DNA from: Mauremys mutica
Taxonomy: Eukaryota > Chordata > Testudines > Geoemydidae
DNA: 64,000 nt
Assembly (NCBI RefSeq): GCF_020497125.1
Contig: NC_059076.1
Span: forward strand, 9,415,951 to 9,479,950
Direction: 5' to 3'
The notes beneath the pieces are model-generated. The model saw nothing but the letters and a program-made list of their open reading frames with translations, had not been told where the DNA came from and did no database searches. The translations under genes and the position numbers were made by a program. Shown piece after piece: positions 43,342 through 54,272 of the stretch (within the stretch, counting starts at the first letter, position 1; each line of letters starts with the position of its first letter).

Positions 43342-45282
43342 AGGCATTGTGGGAGTGAGAATAGGTTGCTGCCTCTGGGGAAGGAGGAATCAAAAGATTA
43401 AAATATGATTTTATCCAGTGGCTTAGCTAAACAGATTGAAGTATTTCAGGAAATCTAGACTTATGGGCAATTCAAGTCTAAGGTGGTCAAAAACATTCCT
43501 CTCAGTTGGCTTGGAAGAATTGCCAAACAGGGCCAGAGGAGTGGCCCACCCAGCCCAGAGTCCTGTCTTGGACAGTAGCCAGCACACTCTGAGCTTCAGA
43601 AGAACATGCAATGAATTCTGTGGTGGGCAATATTGGAGTAACCTGCCTGAGGGGGAAGTTCTTCCTATTCCCCCTGCAGTTTGAGGGTGTTGGCTCATTC
43701 TCTGAAGCATGAGGGTTTACATACCTTACAATGGTAGCTAATGGGACTGAAGTTCTCATTATCCACATGCATGACTAGGTCCTAGTATTTGGGACTGCTC
43801 CAGCCACCTTTGCTTTAACCTGACTACGGGACCAGCTGGGGGTTTCTGGGGTAATTGGAGCTACTGAGAGAATCTTTGGGGCTCTCTCCACTGTGCCCAG
43901 CTGCCTGTGGTCCCAGAGCTGCTCCACCAGCCGGCAGTGCCAGAATGCAATGGCATTCCCAGGCATGTCCCTTTTGCTCATAACGGGCCAGGTGCCTTAT
44001 CTGATTATGTATGCTGCTGGGGTCTGGTACCACCAACCTTTTGGTGATCCGCATGAGTGGAGGTTTGAGATCCAGTGTTGTGCTGCTAATTGGAGATGCA
44101 CTCCTAAGTGCCATGAAGCAAGTGGAGGACAGACAGTAAAGGTGGCCATACACTGTACTGTTCAGAGGCATTGCTGTTGCTTTTAACAGTTAAAATTCCA
44201 GTCTTGCTTCCTGAACAACCCTGCCAGGAGCCTCCTCACATGGCTAGTCTAGAATAATCACCCCAGTCATAAAAACACCGTCTGCTTCATGCTGGTTGGA
44301 GCTATGTCACTTGCAGAGGTCTTGCTAGTTTGTTTGCTTTGATCTGTGTCCCACCTCAGTGTTCCACCTCTGGATGAAACAGAGCGGCTGATTATGTGGA
44401 TGCTACAGAAAGAAAGCTGCCTTTTGGCTGCTGTTGAAATCTTTCTCCGTGCATCCCAGAAAGGATTATTGGGGCATTGCACAGTTGTTATGAGCAAAAA
44501 TTCAGCCAACAGCCAGCAGTGGTTCTCCGCCGGTGCACGGTGGTTTGATGTTTCCTCATTTAGGAACCTTCCCTTTGTACTGTAGTCCCAGTAGAAGTTG
44601 CAGTTACAGAGGGGGGCAAGGGTGTGTGTACCTGACCGGATGAAGAGAAACAGGAGGAGACGAAGGGGAAGGATGGAGGCTGTTTTCAAAGCCCTGCTGC
44701 CGCTCTTCACTAATCTCTGAATTGCTTTCAGGTCAAGTTGGCACATCCCTTACCATTAGCAACTCACAAGTCTTTTTTTTTTTTTTTAAGTCTTTGGGAA
44801 CAGACTGCAGTGATGAGCTTTCACAAGAGCACTACAAGCACAAAGGAGGACCTAGTTACAAGCACTCTCCTGCCATTTGCAGCACGGGGCACATGCACAG
44901 GTAAAGCCAAGCAATCCGGGTCAATCTCTCTCTTCTGAATGGAACGAGCTAATATTCACTGCTGAGAGGAGCACTGATGCTGGCAGGGTTTTAACCTCTG
45001 ATGCAGGCTCCATTAGGCAGGGTGACCGTTTTCTCTTCTACGTGTGTTTCTCAATAGATGCGAGAGATGAGATCTGGAAGCCGCACTTCCCGATGTGCAC
45101 AGCTGGACAGCAGAAAGCAGACGTGTCCAAACGCTGTCACAAGAAATGCCCCAGGGGTGTCAAAGTGATTAAGAAACTGGCTGAGGAAAATGAAACATGA
45201 TTTCATTCCTGTAGCAGCCCACAACTAACCTGGCCTACAGTGCACTGATACACTGAGGTTTTCAAAGGAGGGGGAAGAGTTA
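43342..45282. other. Unassigned sequence
   Basis: Contains a 15-T run at 44773-44787. Several open frames (up to 159 codons, minus strand 44267-44746, and 107 codons at 44877-45200) were examined. None shows a domain, and there is no confident splice or promoter context. Confidence 0.4.
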
Positions 45283-46118
45283 GGCCCATATCTTCAAAGA
45301 TATTTAGGCACCCAGCTCCTATTGATTTCAATGGGAATTAGGCACTATTATAGGGCATGCCTGCCATGTGGCACCCCCTGCTGTGTCAGGATGGCTCTGC
45401 ATGGTCTCCCTGCCTCAGTTTCCCTTTTTAGGGAGCCAGTAATTCCACTTCAGGCACACCGGATTCAATGATCCCCTAATTAAGCCTTATTATAAAGCCT
45501 ACAAAAGAGGGTCATAGCAAAGTCCCACATAGCCAGAAATACCTGGTGTTTCTGACTCTTCCTCCGAAGCTTGCCCTCTAGGGTCTGTTCCCAGTCCCCT
45601 CAGGATTGTCTCTCTCTCTCTAAGTCTCTCCTCATGGCAGGCACCCCAGCTCTCCTCCTGGAGCTGGCTGGTACTTTATCTCCCTCAGCTGGCCTCACAT
45701 ACTCTACAGCCTCAGAGGGGGTGGCGACTTTCTGCTGCTGACTCAGGGCCCTGCAGGAGCCTGCTGACTCCTTTCACTGTCTACAGCCATCTCTACCCCA
45801 CTGTGAAGGAGGAGGAAGCATTTATGCTGGCCCCTTCCCCTAGCTCATCCCTTATGGGCTGGGTGAGGGGGAGCCCTTTCCCACCTTCTCTGCGAGGTTC
45901 AGGTCCCAGGCCCTTAAAGATACAGTAACAAAACGCTGCTTGTTCCTGGGACTTGTTTCCTCTCTTCCCATAGCTCCTCAGGGTTTGTGTATCACACCAC
46001 CCCTAACTCTTAAAGGGCCATGCCACGAGACAGAGAGGCCTAACCAGAAGGCAGTACTGCCCTTAAGGGGCAGATTGCCCTATCACAGACACCTAAATAC
46101 CTTTGAGGATCTTGGCCT
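45283..46118. mobile_element. Palindromic MITE split by an LTR-like insertion
   Basis: Left half ggcccatatcttcaaaga...ttcaatgggaattaggcac (45283-45345) and right half acctaaatacctttgaggatcttggcc (46091-46118) are the two arms of the palindrome type at 18140-18217. They are interrupted by the element at 45346-46087. Confidence 0.7.
45346..46087. mobile_element. LTR-like element nested in a palindromic MITE
   Basis: The 742-bp insert has inverted ends: left tattatagggca, right tgccctatcaca (complement tgtgatagggca). A TG start has therefore mutated at the left, and the right end is CA. 5-bp flanks ggcac (45341-45345) and gacac (46088-46092) match at 4 of 5. A TATA-like ttattataaagcc lies near 45488. 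No coding region; the 107-codon frame at its right end is chance. Confidence 0.68.
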
Positions 46119-46943
46119 TAGCTATACAAATCCTGGAGCCAGGCCCCGTCTTCCTGAAGCTTCTTGGAAAATCCCAGTTGGTGCTGATCAGGGCTTTTTG
46201 TTTGTTTGTTTGGGGGTTTTTTTAGTTAAAACTGTTAACAAACAATATAGTGGTCAACATTGAAATGTTTTGCTTTCACAGTTGGATACATTTTTGACAA
46301 AAAATGAAACCAATGGATTCAAATTGTATTGTTAGAGCTTTGAAATAAACAAAATGTGAACTTATTTCAGAACAAGGCAGCATTCATTGCTCATTGTGGA
46401 TTTTTGGTTTTGGTCAGAAATAAAATTAGGATTTTTCAGCCAACTCAGATCTCAGCCTTCATCAGCTGCTCTCTACAGTAAGCTCCTGTGGGGGAATGAT
46501 CACACCCCAGCCTCCCTAGAAAAAGCAAGTGCTGCAGCATGATGCCATTTCCCTTCCCTCCCTGTGACGCGCACACACCTTGCTCCATAGAACAGCTGCC
46601 ATCTTTGTCTCTTTTCATGCCTTTTTTTTTAAGTCAATCTGAGCCAAAAATTCCTGGAGTAATTTTCTGCCCCGTTTATTCAGGATTCCTCTGAGGTTGA
46701 CTGAGGGTTGAGCCCTCCGAGGTTGACTTAGCAGAATTTCCTTCCAACCTCTCCTCCAAGACAAAGGGATTAAAAGAGGTACTGAGGGAAAGGGCTCTGC
46801 GTTTCCAGCTGCATGGATACAGACCTGGGCTGCTCACTGTGTGTCATATCTCTGCCCTGACCCACCTTTTCCCTAGCAGGGAGGGAGGCTCCAGCAGATG
46901 CTGTGCTGCTGTGGGGCAGCCTCCCTTAGACTCCTGAAGGAGA
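46119..46943. other. Unassigned, with AT-rich repeat at 46190-46450
   Basis: 46190-46450 (ttgtttgtttgtttg, cattgaaatgttttgctttc, ttggttttggtcagaaat, end ttcagccaactcagatctc) resembles the TTTCA-type element at 51495. The rest is unassigned. Confidence 0.4.
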
Positions 46944-47029
46944 TCATAGAATCATAGAATCTCAGGGTTGGAAGGGACCTCAGGAGGTCATCTAGTCCAA
47001 CCCCCTGCTCAAAGCAGGACCAAACCCAA

Positions 47030-48649
47030 CTAAATCATCCCAGCCAGGGCTTTGTCAAGCCTGACTTTAAAAACCTCTAAGGAAGGAGATTCCACCGCCT
47101 CCCTAGGTAACCCATTCCAGTTCATCACCACCCTACCAGTGAAAAAGTTTTTCCTAATGTCCAACCTAAACCTCCCCCTCTGCAACTTGAGACCATTAAT
47201 CCTTGTTCTGTCATCTTCTACCACTGAGAACAGTCTAGATCCATCCCCTTTGGAACCCCCTTTCAGGTAGTTGAAAGCAGCTATCAAATCCCCCCTCATT
47301 CTTCTCTTCTGCAGGCTAAACAATCCCAGTTCCCTCAGCCTCTCGTCATAAGTCATGTGCTCCAGCCCCCTAATCATTTTTGTTGCCCTCCGTTGGACTC
47401 TCTCCAATTTATCCACATCCTTCTTGTAGTGTAGGGCCCAAAACTGGACACAGTACTCCAAATGAGGCCTCACCAGTGCTGAATAGAGGGGAATGATCAC
47501 ATCCCTCGATCTGCTGGAAATGCCCCTACTTATACAACCCAAAATGCCATTAGCCTTCTTGGCAACAAGGGCACACTGTTGACTCAGATTCAGCTTTTCG
47601 TCCACCGTAACCCCTAGGTCCTTTTCTGCAGAACTGCTGCCCAGCCATTTGGTCCCTAGTCTGTAGCAGTGCATGGGATTCTTCCGTCCTAAGTGCAGGA
47701 CTCTGCACTTGTCCTTGTTGAACCTCATCAGATTTCTTTTGGCCCAATCCTCTAATTTGTCTAGGTCCCTCTGTATCCTATCCCTACCCTCCTGCATATC
47801 AACCACTCCTCCCAGTTTAGTGTCATCTGCAAACTTGCTAAGGGTGCAGTCCACACCATCCTCCAGATCGTTAATGAAGATATTGAACAAAATCGGCCCC
47901 AGCACCAACCCTTGGGGCACTCCACTTGGTACCGGCTGCCAACTAGACATGGAACCATTGATCACTACCCGTTGAGCCCGACCATCTAGCCAGTTTTCTA
48001 TCCACCTTACCGTCCATTCATCCAGCCCAGACTTCTTTAACTTGCTGGCAAGAATACTGTGGGAGACTGTATCAAAAGCTTTGCTAAAGTCCAGAAATAG
48101 CACATCCACTGCTTTCCCCTCATCCACAGAGCCGGTTATCTCATCATAGAAGGCGATTAGGTTAGTCAGGCATGACTTGCCCTTGGTGAATCCATGCTGA
48201 CTGTTCCTGATCACTTTCCCCTCCTTTAAGTGGTTCAGAATTGATTCCTTGAGGACCTGTTCCATGATTTTTCCAGGGACTGAGGTGAGACTGACTGGCC
48301 TGTAGTTCCCTGGATCTTCCTTCTTCCCTTTTTTAAAGATGGGCACTACATTAGCTTTTTTCCAGTCATCCGAGACCTCCCCTGATCGCCATGATTTTTC
48401 AAAGATAATGGCCAATGGCTCTGCAATCTCATCGGCCAACTCCCTTAGCACCCTCGGATGCAGTGCATCTGGCCCCATGGACTTGTGCTTGTCCAGCTTT
48501 TCTAAATAGTCCCGAACTACTTCTTTCTCCACAGAGAGCTGGTCACCTCCTCCCCATACCGTGCTGCAGAGTGCAGCTGTCTGGGAGCTGACCTTGTCTG
48601 TGAAGACAGAGGCAAAAAAAAGCATTGAGTACACTAGCTTTCTCCACAT
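47030..48649 (-). pseudogene. CR1 ORF2 reverse transcriptase, 539 open codons
   Basis: The element's RT would copy CR1 RNA at a nicked target. Visible blocks by residue: [10 protein letters not shown] (115-124), [14 protein letters not shown] (152-165), [10 protein letters not shown] (186-195), [10 protein letters not shown] (243-252) and FADDTKLG (273-280, catalytic Asp pair). Then come the thumb and the C-terminal tail ending LDKALAGMI. The usual Ser in GVPQGS is Leu here. The first ~10 codons are out of frame with the element: an 8-T run (7 T in the 41.6-kb copy) shifts the frame at Phe-Phe-Ala. The domain is otherwise uninterrupted. Forward frames opposite it are antisense. Confidence 0.96.
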
Positions 48650-48928
48650 CCTCTGTCACTAGGTTCCCTCCCTCATTCAGCAAGGGGCCCACACTTTCCT
48701 TGACTTTCTTCCTGTTGCTAACATACCTGAAGAAACCCTTCTTGTTACTCCTAACATCTCCGGCTAGCTGCAATTCCAAGTGTGATTTGGCCTTCCTAAT
48801 TTCACTCCTGCATGCCCAAGCAATACTTTGATACTCCTCCCTGGCTATTTGTCCAATCTTCCACATCTTGTAAGCTGTTTTTTTTTGTGTTTAAGACGAG
48901 CAAGGATTTCACTGTTAAGCCAAGCTGG
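48617..48928 (-). pseudogene. CR1 ORF2 linker between endonuclease and RT
   Basis: Reading on from the endonuclease: after KSKYGR comes a TGA where CR1 relatives have Arg (CGA), consistent with CpG decay. Then PAWLNSEILARLKHK runs into an A9 run with an indel. The next frame opens with MWKIGQIAREEYQSIAWACR and continues to [20 protein letters not shown] and Leu-Asn-Ala-Phe-Phe. There the T8 run shifts the frame into the RT segment. The linker is basic and typical of CR1 ORF2. Confidence 0.9.
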
Positions 48929-49930
48929 TCACCTGCCATATTTACTTTTCTTCCAACACATCGGGATGGTTTGTTCCTGCAACCTCAATAAGGATTCTTT
49001 AAAATACAGCCAGCTTTCCTCAACTCCTTTCCCTGTCATGTTATTCTCCCAGGGGACCTTGCCCATCAGTTCCCTGAGGGAGTCGAAGTCTGCTTTTCTG
49101 AAGTCCAGGGTCTCTGTTCTACTGCTCGCCTTTCTTCCTTGTGTCAGGATCCTGAACTCGACCATCTCCTGGTCACTGCCTCCCAGGTTCCTATCCACTA
49201 TTGCTTCCTCTACTATTTCTTCCCTGTTTGTGAGCAACAGGTCAAGAAGAGCTTTTCCCCTAGTTGGGTCCTCCAGCACTTGCACCAGGAAATTGTCCCC
49301 TACACTTTGCAGAAACTTCCTGGATTGTCTGTGCACTGCTGTATTGCTCTCCCAGCAGATATCGGGGTGATTAAAGTCACCCATGAGAACCAGGGCCTGT
49401 GATCTAGCAACTTCTGTTAGTTGCTGGAAGAAAGCCTCATCCACCTCATCCCCCTGGTCTCGTGGTCTGTAGCAGACTACCACCACGACATCACCCTTGT
49501 TGTTCATACTTCTAAATTTAATCCAGAGACTCTCAGGTTTTTCTGCAGTTTCATACTGGAGCTCTGAACAGTCATACTGCTCTCTTACATACAATGCAAC
49601 TCCCCCACCTTTTCTACCCTGCCTATCCTTCCTGAACAGTTTATATCCATCCATGACAGTACTCCAATCATGTGAGTTATCCCACCAAGTCTCTGTTATT
49701 CCAGTTACATCATAATTCCTTGACTGTGCCAGGACTTCTAGTTCTCCCTGCTTGTTCCCCAGGCTTCTTGCATTTGTGTATAGGCATGTAAGAAAACTCA
49801 CTGATTGTCCTGGTGTCCCAGTATGGGGCAGGAGCCCTCCCCTCTTGCACTCACCTACTTGTGCTTTCTCCCGATATCCCACTTCCCCACTTACCTCGGG
49901 GCTTTGGTCTCCTTCCCCCGGTGAACCCAA
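48929..49930 (-). pseudogene. CR1 ORF2 endonuclease domain, 333 open codons
   Basis: Exonuclease-endonuclease-phosphatase family domain that nicks target DNA for CR1. Blocks by residue: [10 protein letters not shown] (51-60, Asn53), ITETWW (78-83, Glu80), YRPRDQ (154-159), [10 protein letters not shown] (182-191, Asp185 and Asn187) and [10 protein letters not shown] (250-259). The last block is normally SDH; His254 is Gln (minus-strand CAG, plus 49169-49171), which should abolish catalysis. The apparent first codon is TTG at 49928-49930. The same frame extends upstream to a TAA at 49967-49969, with [17 protein letters not shown], so the true start lies outside this truncated copy. Confidence 0.95.
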
Positions 49931-49981
49931 GTTAAGGCTGTGTGAGATGTAGGCACAGAACCCAAGTTAAGGCTGCGTGAA
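49923..49981. repeat. 23-bp direct repeat at the CR1 5' edge
   Basis: gaacccaagttaaggctg plus tgtga (49923-49945) recurs as gaacccaagttaaggctg plus cgtga (49958-49980). The units are 35 bp apart start to start. The inner copy lies in the ORF2 leader frame, so this is either a tandem duplication within the LINE or a micro-rearrangement at its truncation point. Confidence 0.8.
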
Positions 49982-49985
49982 GGTG

Positions 49986-51494
49986 CAAAAGCTTAGAAAT
50001 TTAGATCCTTGATGGCATATGCTGCCTTAGGGGGCAGTATGGGCTCACTCCTGCAGGCACAGAGCACTCTGACCCAGCCAAAGCACTCTAAGAATGTGCC
50101 TAAATCTCAGTGTACAAATGGCCCCATAGACTCCAATAGGCCTGCTTATGTGCTTAAATTTAAGTACACAAGCTGTGTTGGATCAACCTTTCCATTTTGC
50201 ACTTTCTGAAGTATGGTTGACCCTGATCTCCCTCCCCTCTGCCACAGACCACCCCAGAGGGTGGACACCACTGCAGTCTGACCCCTCCTCCAAGTGCCCC
50301 ACCCCGCCTTGTGAGGAGCACCAGAGATGCCTCCTTCATGTACGGAAGTCTCAGCGGTTGCACCTCGGCATAGCTCCACTCCAGTCAAAGATGCTATGCT
50401 GATTTACACCCGCTGTGAATCTGGCCCTCTCTGACTGTGGGAGAAGCCAAAGACCAGCGTAAAGGTATGAATTGTTGTAAATGGGGCCATACAGCAGGTG
50501 AAGACATAGGAAATGTAGATGCAGTAAGTGACTCTTACCTGAAGAGCCCAGCTGCTTCCCTGCAATCTCACCTTCCGCCCCTGAAATTAGATGCAGTAAC
50601 TTTCTCTGAGAGCTGCTGCAGCAGTGGAGCCGCAATTGATCACTATGCTGTGCTCTGCAGCTGGACTCTGATTGCCATAGAGAAGAGTTGTTCTGTGCTT
50701 CAGCCAGAGAACAGCAAAGACCCAGATCCTTTTACTTTAACACCAGGTAATTCAGTATGTTTGAGGGGAATGCAGATGTGTGGTTTTTTTTTCCCTCCTC
50801 TCTTTGGGTTACTCGTCTTGTTCTTCAAGTGGTGTCAGGTGGGGTGCTGTACAGATCCTCCTGGGGAAAGCTTGTATTCAGGCTCTCCTTCAAATCAGAC
50901 TTGCCTTTCCCATCTGAGTGATGTGGAACCAGAATGCATGGGGAAGAAGATTGAATCCTTGAACTATTCTGTACAGGCCTTATCCCGCCCTCCTTACTGT
51001 AATATCTAAGCACCTTCCAGTTGTGCGTTAAGCGATGTGACTAACATCTGCCCTGGGTGGCACGTGCTCTCTCATGAGGGGAATTGTGGGTGCAGTGTTT
51101 TTTATTTAGCAGGGTTTTGGTTTATAAACACAAGGCAGCATATACATTTAAATGAGTGAAGCCTGGTAGAAGTGTCCCTTGCACTTGGAAAGGAAGGTGG
51201 TGAAGTTTGGGGATGGTCCTTGGTTCCTGGGGGCAGTTCATTCCACAGTCTGGGGCCAGCCCCTAGGACAGACGTGGCTGCTGCCTGGGTGAGATCACCA
51301 TTACTGTAGAAAGTTCCATTGTGTCAGAGAAGCAATGCTGTTCACCACAGTCTTTAACCTGGAGCTTTAGGCTATATTAGATATCCTGGGCCCAGGCCAT
51401 ATAGCACGTTGAGAATGAGGGCTGAGTACTTGAAACTGACTCAATAAGCATGTGCTTAAGCACTCTTCTGAATCAGGGCCTGAATGTGTACTTG
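49986..51494. other. Unassigned sequence
   Basis: Near 50370-50430 gcatagctccactccagtca and gctatgctgatttacacc form the small palindrome type seen at 62602. A 190-codon forward frame at 50437-51009 has no domain; its hydrophobic stretch (FFPPLFGLLVLFFKW) comes from a T-rich run. No other feature. Confidence 0.4.
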
Positions 51495-51845
51495 TGAGTA
51501 GAGCTGGTCAAAATTGGGAATTTTCATTCCATGGGAAATTCTGAGATTTTGAAATCTGTTTCCCGCCCCCCTCCCCAAATCAAGATGAAAAGTCAAACTC
51601 TCAGAAATGATTCATTTCAACAAGGTCAAAACATTTTGTTTTGACTTTATTGTTTCAACCTTTGAAACGTAGTAATAGTTGAACCAATACATTTGACATG
51701 AAATATTTCTTCCTTATAAAAGCAAAATGTTCCCATAACTTCCTGTCTAAATTTGACACCATGTTGCCACAAAACATTTAGATTTCATTGGCTCAGCAAT
51801 GTCTGACAGAAAACAGTTCCATCAGAAAGTTTTCCAACTAGTCTT
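51495..51845. mobile_element. AT-rich MITE-like repeat (TTTCA type)
   Basis: Left agtagagctggtcaaaattg and right gttttccaactagtcttg are roughly inverted. The interior is rich in facing caaaacattttg/ gttttgactttattg blocks. It is the most complete copy of the AT-rich repeat seen in fragments at 2520, 4100, 22330, 23860, 28060 and 46190. TSD not resolved. Confidence 0.5.
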
Positions 51846-52654
51846 GTTGTATTTTGATCTTAAACCTCTTTCTGTAAATTACAAATATTCACTTAGTGTG
51901 AAATTCATCCCTGTGCAGAGCACTGGCACAAGAACTGAGCACCATGTAAGTCTCACTTAAACCCTATTTTGAGGCCTTAAATGGTATGTAAGTGGTGCAG
52001 AAATCTGGTGCTGACCCTCTGAACAGGGGTGAATTTTGCCCTCAGGGAACAGAACCATTTAGCATGTGATCTATGTATCCAATTACAACAGCTCCATTCA
52101 AATGACTGCTCCTGATCAAACTTCAGATAAAAAATCAGTCCCAGAAACCATCTGGCTAATACATTCATTAAAACCTTGAGCTGGTGGCTGTCAGCTCATG
52201 AACAGGAAAAGAAGTGACAGAGAAAAATTAATCTGAGAGTAAAGGCCAGTTCAGAGCAAAAATCATGTGCTCCTATGTGTTTATAGAGCAACTTGCTCAA
52301 TGAAACCGTGATCTTAACTAGGACCTCTGCATGCTACCATCATAATATAAGAGCTAATCGATTATGTGTATCTGGGAATGATGTAAACACGTTTGATAGA
52401 TAAACTATTTTCTTACTTTATATCTATTGAATGTATATCCAGATGAAGTCCATGGACTTTTCAAGGGTGCCCAATATACGGAGCAGAATTAGGCCATTGT
52501 TGAAGGCAGTTGAAAATTCCACCCAAAATGTAGCAAAGAAGCTATTTCCCAGATGCCTGGGAATCTGTCTATCTAAGGTACTTTATATGGCGCCCATTAC
52601 TGTAGCAACTGAGCCCTCACACTCTTTCTTTCTAAAATGTAATTATCTTCATGA
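51846..52654. other. Unassigned sequence
   Basis: No recognised feature. Confidence 0.45.
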
Positions 52655-53080
52655 CGTCGCTGTGCGATAAGGAAGTGCTATTAACCCCACTTTGCAACTG
52701 GGGAACTGAGGCACAGACTGATGAAGCGTGAGTAGCCATACCCAAGCTTACTTTAGTCTAGCTAGCTCGGTTACTGGGCCAGCAACACTGCAGTAGCTTA
52801 CTGTTCACCATAGGTTATACAAGCTCACCCGGAAACCATGGGTAATTACTCACAGGGCTACCCCACACTGGAGCATGCCCTGTTGCGGCTTCACTACTCT
52901 AGGACACAAGCTAGGTGGATTAAAACTAGCTTGGGTAGCTCTACTCAACCTGCAGTCACAACCAGTGGTTGCATTGTAGATATATCCATTGTGACATGCC
53001 CTGTGTCACCCAAGATGTGTGGCAAAGCAAGAATGTGACCTGGGTCTCTCATTGCCTGGATAGTGCTCTAACTATCATTC
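52655..53080 (-). repeat. MIR/CORE-SINE interrupted by a palindromic MITE
   Basis: 52655-52730 (taaccccactttgcaactgg, ggaactgaggcacagactga) is the reverse-strand MIR 3' body. 52985-53075 (gtcacccaagatgtgtggca, aagcaagaatgtgacctggg, ctctcattgcctggatagt) is its 5' body. The two parts are adjacent in MIR but separated here by about 250 bp of another element. Confidence 0.75.
52732..52985. mobile_element. Palindromic MITE inside a MIR
   Basis: Left arm ccaagcttactttagtctag / ctagctcgg faces right arm aggtggattaaaactagctt / gggtagctctactcaacctg. Inner facing blocks are ctgcagtagct and related. It splits the MIR, so it inserted after it. Exact ends and TSD are blurred by divergence. Confidence 0.65.
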
Positions 53081-53185
53081 CTCCAATTTTGGTTCATCCA
53101 TCTTTATGTTCAGAATTTGATCATATCCGATAAAGCCCGGATATCAGCTCAAAACACAATAGAAGAGGTGACATCAGGGTTGTAA

Positions 53186-53552
53186 GTAGAACTAAATGTG
53201 GTGGAAGCTCAGCTACGAATGCCAGAGTTACGAACTGACTGGTGAACCACACACCACACTTGGAACCAGAAGTACACAATCAGGCATCCGCAGAGACCAA
53301 AGAAAGAAACAAATACAGTACAGTGTTAAACATAAACCACTGAAAAAGGGAAAGTTTAAAAAAAATTGACAAGGTACGGAAACTGTTTCTGTGCTTGTTT
53401 CATTGAACTTAAGATGGTTAAAAGCAGCATTTTTGTTCTGCATAGTGAACTTTCAATGTTCATTTGCAAACTTTTGAAAGAACAATCACAATGTTTTTTT
53501 CAGAGTTACGAACAACCTGCATTCCCAAGGTGTTCTTAACTCTGGCGTTCTA
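53186..53552. mobile_element. TcMar/Tigger-like MITE
   Basis: The right end gttcttaactctggcgttct followed by actgta has the complement tacagtagaacgccagagtt. This matches the left-end phrase ccagagttacgaactgact and the Tigger-type terminus (tacagtagaacctcagagtt) known from mariner-group elements. 53500-53515 cagagttacgaacaacctg faces it internally. The minus-strand 71-codon frame has no transposase motif. Confidence 0.72.
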
Positions 53553-54095
53553 CTGTAGACTCTAATCTTGCTTTGATTTGGACCCAGGCCCTGGAGTCTT
53601 TGAAGCCTTGAGACTTTTCTTTGCTTAACCAGAAACCCTACTGCTTTTAGCAAGTGCATAAAGGTCGTGTCTTAGTAGACTTTTTGATTCCACTGCATTC
53701 AAGATACTGTGTAATCCCAAAGAACTCAGGAGATTGACTAGTCCTATCACCATGGTAAAGTCCCTTAGGGGTAATGCACAGGCCAAATGCCATTACCTTC
53801 CATCATGACAGTGCTCCTTCCCAAGAGAAACTCCAGAATCTATTGTAACTGGGATGAATAAGGATCCTGAGTGAAGGTTTTTTTGTTTGTTTGTTTGTGT
53901 TTGTGGGAGGGAAATGGTCAGAAATTGCTATTTGTAAACTGGCTTTTAAGTCTTTGAGACCGCTCATGTGAAATAGTGGGGCAGTCCTGAGGACTTGGGG
54001 ATCACAAATGGAACTTTTCCATTCAGCTTTAACTATTTCCAATGGCTGGAAGTTGAAGCTCGACAAATTCTGACTGGAAATAAAACACATTTTTA
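53553..54095. other. Unassigned sequence
   Basis: Contains a ttttttgtttgtttgtttg run near 53879. Nothing else recognised. Confidence 0.45.
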
Positions 54096-54272
54096 ACAGT
54101 GAGGGTAATTAACTGTTGGAACAACTTAATGGGGGTCATGGTGGATTCACCATCACTGGCAATTTTTAAATCCATTTTTTTAAAGAGGTATGCTTTAGTT
54201 CAAAAGGACTTTCTCTGGCCTGGAGTTCAGACAAGATAATCACAGTGGTTCCTTCTGGCCTTAGAATGTATG
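54096..54272 (+). repeat. CR1/L3-like 3' end
   Basis: gagggtaattaactgttgga...cttaatgggggtcatggtgg encodes the NxWNNLxGxxxxSPSLxxF pattern in degenerate form. The end cagtggttccttctggcctt then agaatgtatgaat is the family 3' terminus. It is closely similar to 59872-60082. Confidence 0.78.

Larger units (their letters stand above)
46944..49985 (-). mobile_element. CR1 LINE copy, ~3.0 kb, near-complete ORF2
   Basis: The longest CR1 in the window. On the minus strand it runs from a short leader through an apurinic-like endonuclease and reverse transcriptase to the terminal attctatgattctatgat (complement at 46944-46962). ORF1 is absent, so the copy is 5'-truncated just before ORF2. Four lesions break ORF2: a TGA, an indel near an A9 run, an extra T in a T8 run, and the substitution of the endonuclease catalytic His. 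It is close in sequence to the copy at 41625 and opposite in orientation. Confidence 0.97.

Noticed and set aside
44877..45200. 107-codon forward frame considered as a possible exon
   Set aside because: The C-terminal half is basic and looked exon-like, but I recognise no family. Stops flank it and the splice sites are not convincing.
50437..51009. 190-codon forward frame with a hydrophobic stretch
   Set aside because: The hydrophobic part comes from a T-rich run. No signal or domain; single-genome evidence is insufficient.
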